This document shows positions 32,763 to 34,570 of a DNA stretch of 34,570 bases, piece by piece. Every line of letters begins with the position of its first letter. The stretch's first letter is position 1. The notes under the pieces are model-generated. The model saw only the letters and a program-made list of their open reading frames with translations, had not been told where the DNA came from and did not search any database. The translations under genes were made by a program, and so were the position numbers. Origin of the DNA: Bacteroidota bacterium (GTDB lineage: Bacteria > Bacteroidota > Bacteroidia > Cytophagales > Cyclobacteriaceae); assembly GCA_027592755.1 (NCBI GenBank), contig JAQCLE010000033.1, positions 1 to 34,570 on the forward strand. The letters run 5' to 3'.

Positions 32763-34262
32763 ATGAAAATTTGGATGACTCTAAATATAATTTTTGCATT
32801 TGCCTTACTTTCTGTTTTTGAGGTTTGTGCACAGGATAAGAAACCGCTCAATATTCTTCTTTTTACAGCTGATGATCTAGATAAGAAAACCCTGGGCTGC
32901 TACGGAGGTAAAGTTGAAGATATCTCTCCCAATATTGACAAGTTTGCATCAGAGGGCCTGATGTTTAATCATGCCTATGTAAATAATTCTATTTGTACTC
33001 CGAGTAGAGGAATTTTAGCAACAGGCTTGTACGGACATAATAGCGGCATAATGGGATTCATGAAAATGCCACCTGATCGCAAAACGCCGCTTATTATGGA
33101 AGTAATGAGACAGCATGGATATCAGCTTGGAATATTGAGTAAGGTAGATCATTCAACTCCCAAAGAAACTTTCAAGTGGGATTTTGTAAACACACATGAT
33201 CAGCTTGGGTATGGCAGAAATCCTGATTTATATTATGAAAAAGCCAAGGACTTCTTTGCTATGGCTAAAGATGCCGGTAAGCCTTTCTACTTTATGGTGA
33301 ATTCAGATGACCCACATCGGCCTTTTTTTGTCCCCGGCGAAGAACTAAAAGGTGGAATGGCAGAACCTTCACGCATATATACCCCGGAGGAAATCGAGGT
33401 TCCCGGATTTTTGCCGGACCTGCCCGATGTCCGTCGAGAGTTGAGTTATTACTACAATTCGGCGAAACGACTGGATGATACTTTTGGAAAAGTGATGCAG
33501 GCGCTTGAGGAAAGTGGATACAAGGATAATACATTGGTAATCTTCATGTCGGATAATGGAATTGCCCTTCCGTTTGCAAAATGTGATAATTACGATGCAA
33601 GCAGCAGAACCCCATGGATAGTACGGTGGCCTGGAGTTATCAAGGAGGGAACTATAAATGACGAGCACCTCATTTCAGAGGTTGATTTTTATCCAACTAT
33701 TTTGGATGCCACCGGCATTAAAACAAGTGAAAAACCTGACGGAAAATCCCGTCTGGCTCTTTATAGAGGAGAAACACAACAAAATGATGCGATCGTATTT
33801 ACCCAAATAGATAATAAATCTGGCGGGACACCAATGCCAATGCGAAGTAATGCAAGTCCAATGCGAAGTGTCCAAACCCTTGATTATATCTACATTTTTA
33901 ATGCATGGGCATATACTAACGTTATACACTATACCAATAACGAAGGTATCACCATGAAAGCGATGGAGGAAGCTGCTCAATCAAATGAAGAAATCAAAAA
34001 CAGGGTTAATTCTTTTCGAAAGCGTCCACCAGAAGAATTTTATAATATCAAGGAAGACCCCGATTGTTTGAATAATTATATATCAGACCCAAAATATTCC
34101 GGTGAAATACAGAAAATGAGAAACGAATTAGAAAAATGGATGAAAAAATATACGGATCCTCTTTTGGCTGTTTATAAAAATAGAAATGATGTAGACAAAA
34201 CCAGGGAAAGGCTTTATGAATTATACCCTGAACTGGAAAAAGTGGATGATACTAATAAATAA
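32763..34262 (+). CDS. Sulfatase (heparan N-sulfatase-like, CTPSR motif)
   Basis: The 499-residue secreted enzyme has a signal peptide ending around VFEVCAQ; the VCAQ segment is cut by signal peptidase I or, less likely, serves as a lipobox. Type I sulfatase features are NILLFTADDLDKKTLGCYGG (Asp37-Asp38), CTPSR with Cys78 in NSICTPSRGILATG, FYFMVNSDDPHRPFF, LVIFMSDNGIALPFAKCDNYDASSRTPWIVRWPG, and the C-terminal EEFYNIKEDPDCLNNY. The D-H-P/R-P block and the LPFAKxxxYDASxRTP sequence resemble the N-sulphoglucosamine sulphohydrolase (S1_8) group, whose marine members also hydrolyse other sulfate esters. It lies 11 bp after the third sulfatase in the same operon. Confidence 0.92.
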   Translation: MKIWMTLNIIFAFALLSVFEVCAQDKKPLNILLFTADDLDKKTLGCYGGKVEDISPNIDKFASEGLMFNHAYVNNSICTPSRGILATGLYGHNSGIMGFMKMPPDRKTPLIMEVMRQHGYQLGILSKVDHSTPKETFKWDFVNTHDQLGYGRNPDLYYEKAKDFFAMAKDAGKPFYFMVNSDDPHRPFFVPGEELKGGMAEPSRIYTPEEIEVPGFLPDLPDVRRELSYYYNSAKRLDDTFGKVMQALEESGYKDNTLVIFMSDNGIALPFAKCDNYDASSRTPWIVRWPGVIKEGTINDEHLISEVDFYPTILDATGIKTSEKPDGKSRLALYRGETQQNDAIVFTQIDNKSGGTPMPMRSNASPMRSVQTLDYIYIFNAWAYTNVIHYTNNEGITMKAMEEAAQSNEEIKNRVNSFRKRPPEEFYNIKEDPDCLNNYISDPKYSGEIQKMRNELEKWMKKYTDPLLAVYKNRNDVDKTRERLYELYPELEKVDDTNK

Positions 34263-34403
34263 TCAAGATGACCTTAAACTATCCAATGTGCCTACTAAAG
34301 TATATATGCAAGAAACAGAGGATAGTTCGATGCGATCAGGAGCCCGCTTATTGATTTGACTAGGTCAATAAAAGTTTATTGTTAGAGATATGATTAATCA
34401 TAA
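34263..34403. other. Intergenic region with overlapping inverted repeats
   Basis: No gene is visible after the last sulfatase. TTATTGA (34348-34354) pairs with TCAATAA (34365-34371), and CAATAAA (34366-34372) pairs with TTTATTG (34375-34381), so the middle arm could pair in either direction. This could be a weak terminator for the sulfatase operon or an operator for what follows. Confidence 0.3.
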
Positions 34404-34526
34404 ATGAACAAGAACATGAAAAAAATATTCAAAGTACTATTATTTTTTTTGATCTCATTGAATGTTAGTGGTCAAAACAAAGTAGACAATAAATTGACAT
34501 TTAATCACAACTATCCGAAAGTCTAA
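34404..34526 (+). CDS. Short secreted-type ORF, probably a truncated or broken gene
   Basis: A 40-codon frame starts MNKNMKKIFKVLLFFLISL and continues NVSGQNKVDNKLTFNHNYPKV before a TAA. The first 24 residues are a textbook Bacteroidota signal peptide with cleavage near SGQ. The mature part is only about 16 residues, and all three frames downstream soon meet stops before the window ends. It is most likely the 5' end of a secreted protein gene that has decayed; a genuine tiny exported peptide is less likely. No family is recognisable. Confidence 0.4.
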   Translation: MNKNMKKIFKVLLFFLISLNVSGQNKVDNKLTFNHNYPKV

Positions 34527-34570
34527 TTTCAAAAAACGGATAAAATAGCGGAAAAAGTTCAAACCTTTGA

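Overview
The window looks like chromosomal DNA of a Bacteroidota bacterium, probably a marine or aquatic Cytophagia-type polysaccharide degrader. The evidence is a SusC/SusD outer-membrane pair, four consecutive secreted sulfatases, Bacteroidota-style lipoprotein signal peptides, AT-rich spacers and few recognisable Shine-Dalgarno sequences. No rRNA, tRNA, CRISPR array, transposase or phage gene was seen.

Region 1 (1-4200) holds miscellaneous and decaying genes: a minimal MscS-like channel; a minus-strand group of N-formylglutamate amidohydrolase (broken by one frameshift), a SET-domain protein and an unknown small protein; the 3' part of a GH2 beta-galactosidase that has lost its catalytic domain; and an L-rhamnose mutarotase.

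Region 2 (4288-12524) is a formate-oxidation block: the sulfurtransferase FdhD, a diaphorase subunit that fuses the NuoE-like and NuoF-like parts, and a molybdenum/tungsten formate dehydrogenase catalytic subunit with Cys rather than Sec at the metal. A large lipoprotein carrying cytochrome c, DUF6797-like and beta-propeller parts follows at once. An OFA-family (oxalate/formate antiporter type) transporter lies 3 kb further on.

Region 3 (12682-19872) encodes small-molecule carbohydrate enzymes: a D-tagatose 3-epimerase-like TIM barrel, an alpha/beta hydrolase, a ThuA-like lipoprotein, the OFA transporter (minus strand), two more xylose-isomerase-like TIM barrels, and a cytochrome c lipoprotein that stops where its next domain should begin.

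Region 4 (19855-34570) is a polysaccharide-utilization-type locus: a XylR-like regulator (sugar-binding domain plus AraC HTH) divergent from susC-susD, then a sulfatase, remnants of lost genes, a Gfo/Idh/MocA oxidoreductase and three more sulfatases in a tight row. No intact glycoside hydrolase or polysaccharide lyase is present.

Working model (inference): SusCD imports a sulfated glycan or oligosaccharide, periplasmic sulfatases desulfate it, and the Gfo/Idh/MocA protein, TIM-barrel isomerases, ThuA-like protein and c-type cytochromes process the sugars by an oxidative route, with formate (perhaps from O-methyl groups) removed by the NAD-linked dehydrogenase. The window also carries many scars of gene loss (GH2 remnant, frameshifted amidohydrolase, truncated cytochrome, debris at 27989-28227), so the locus appears to be turning over.
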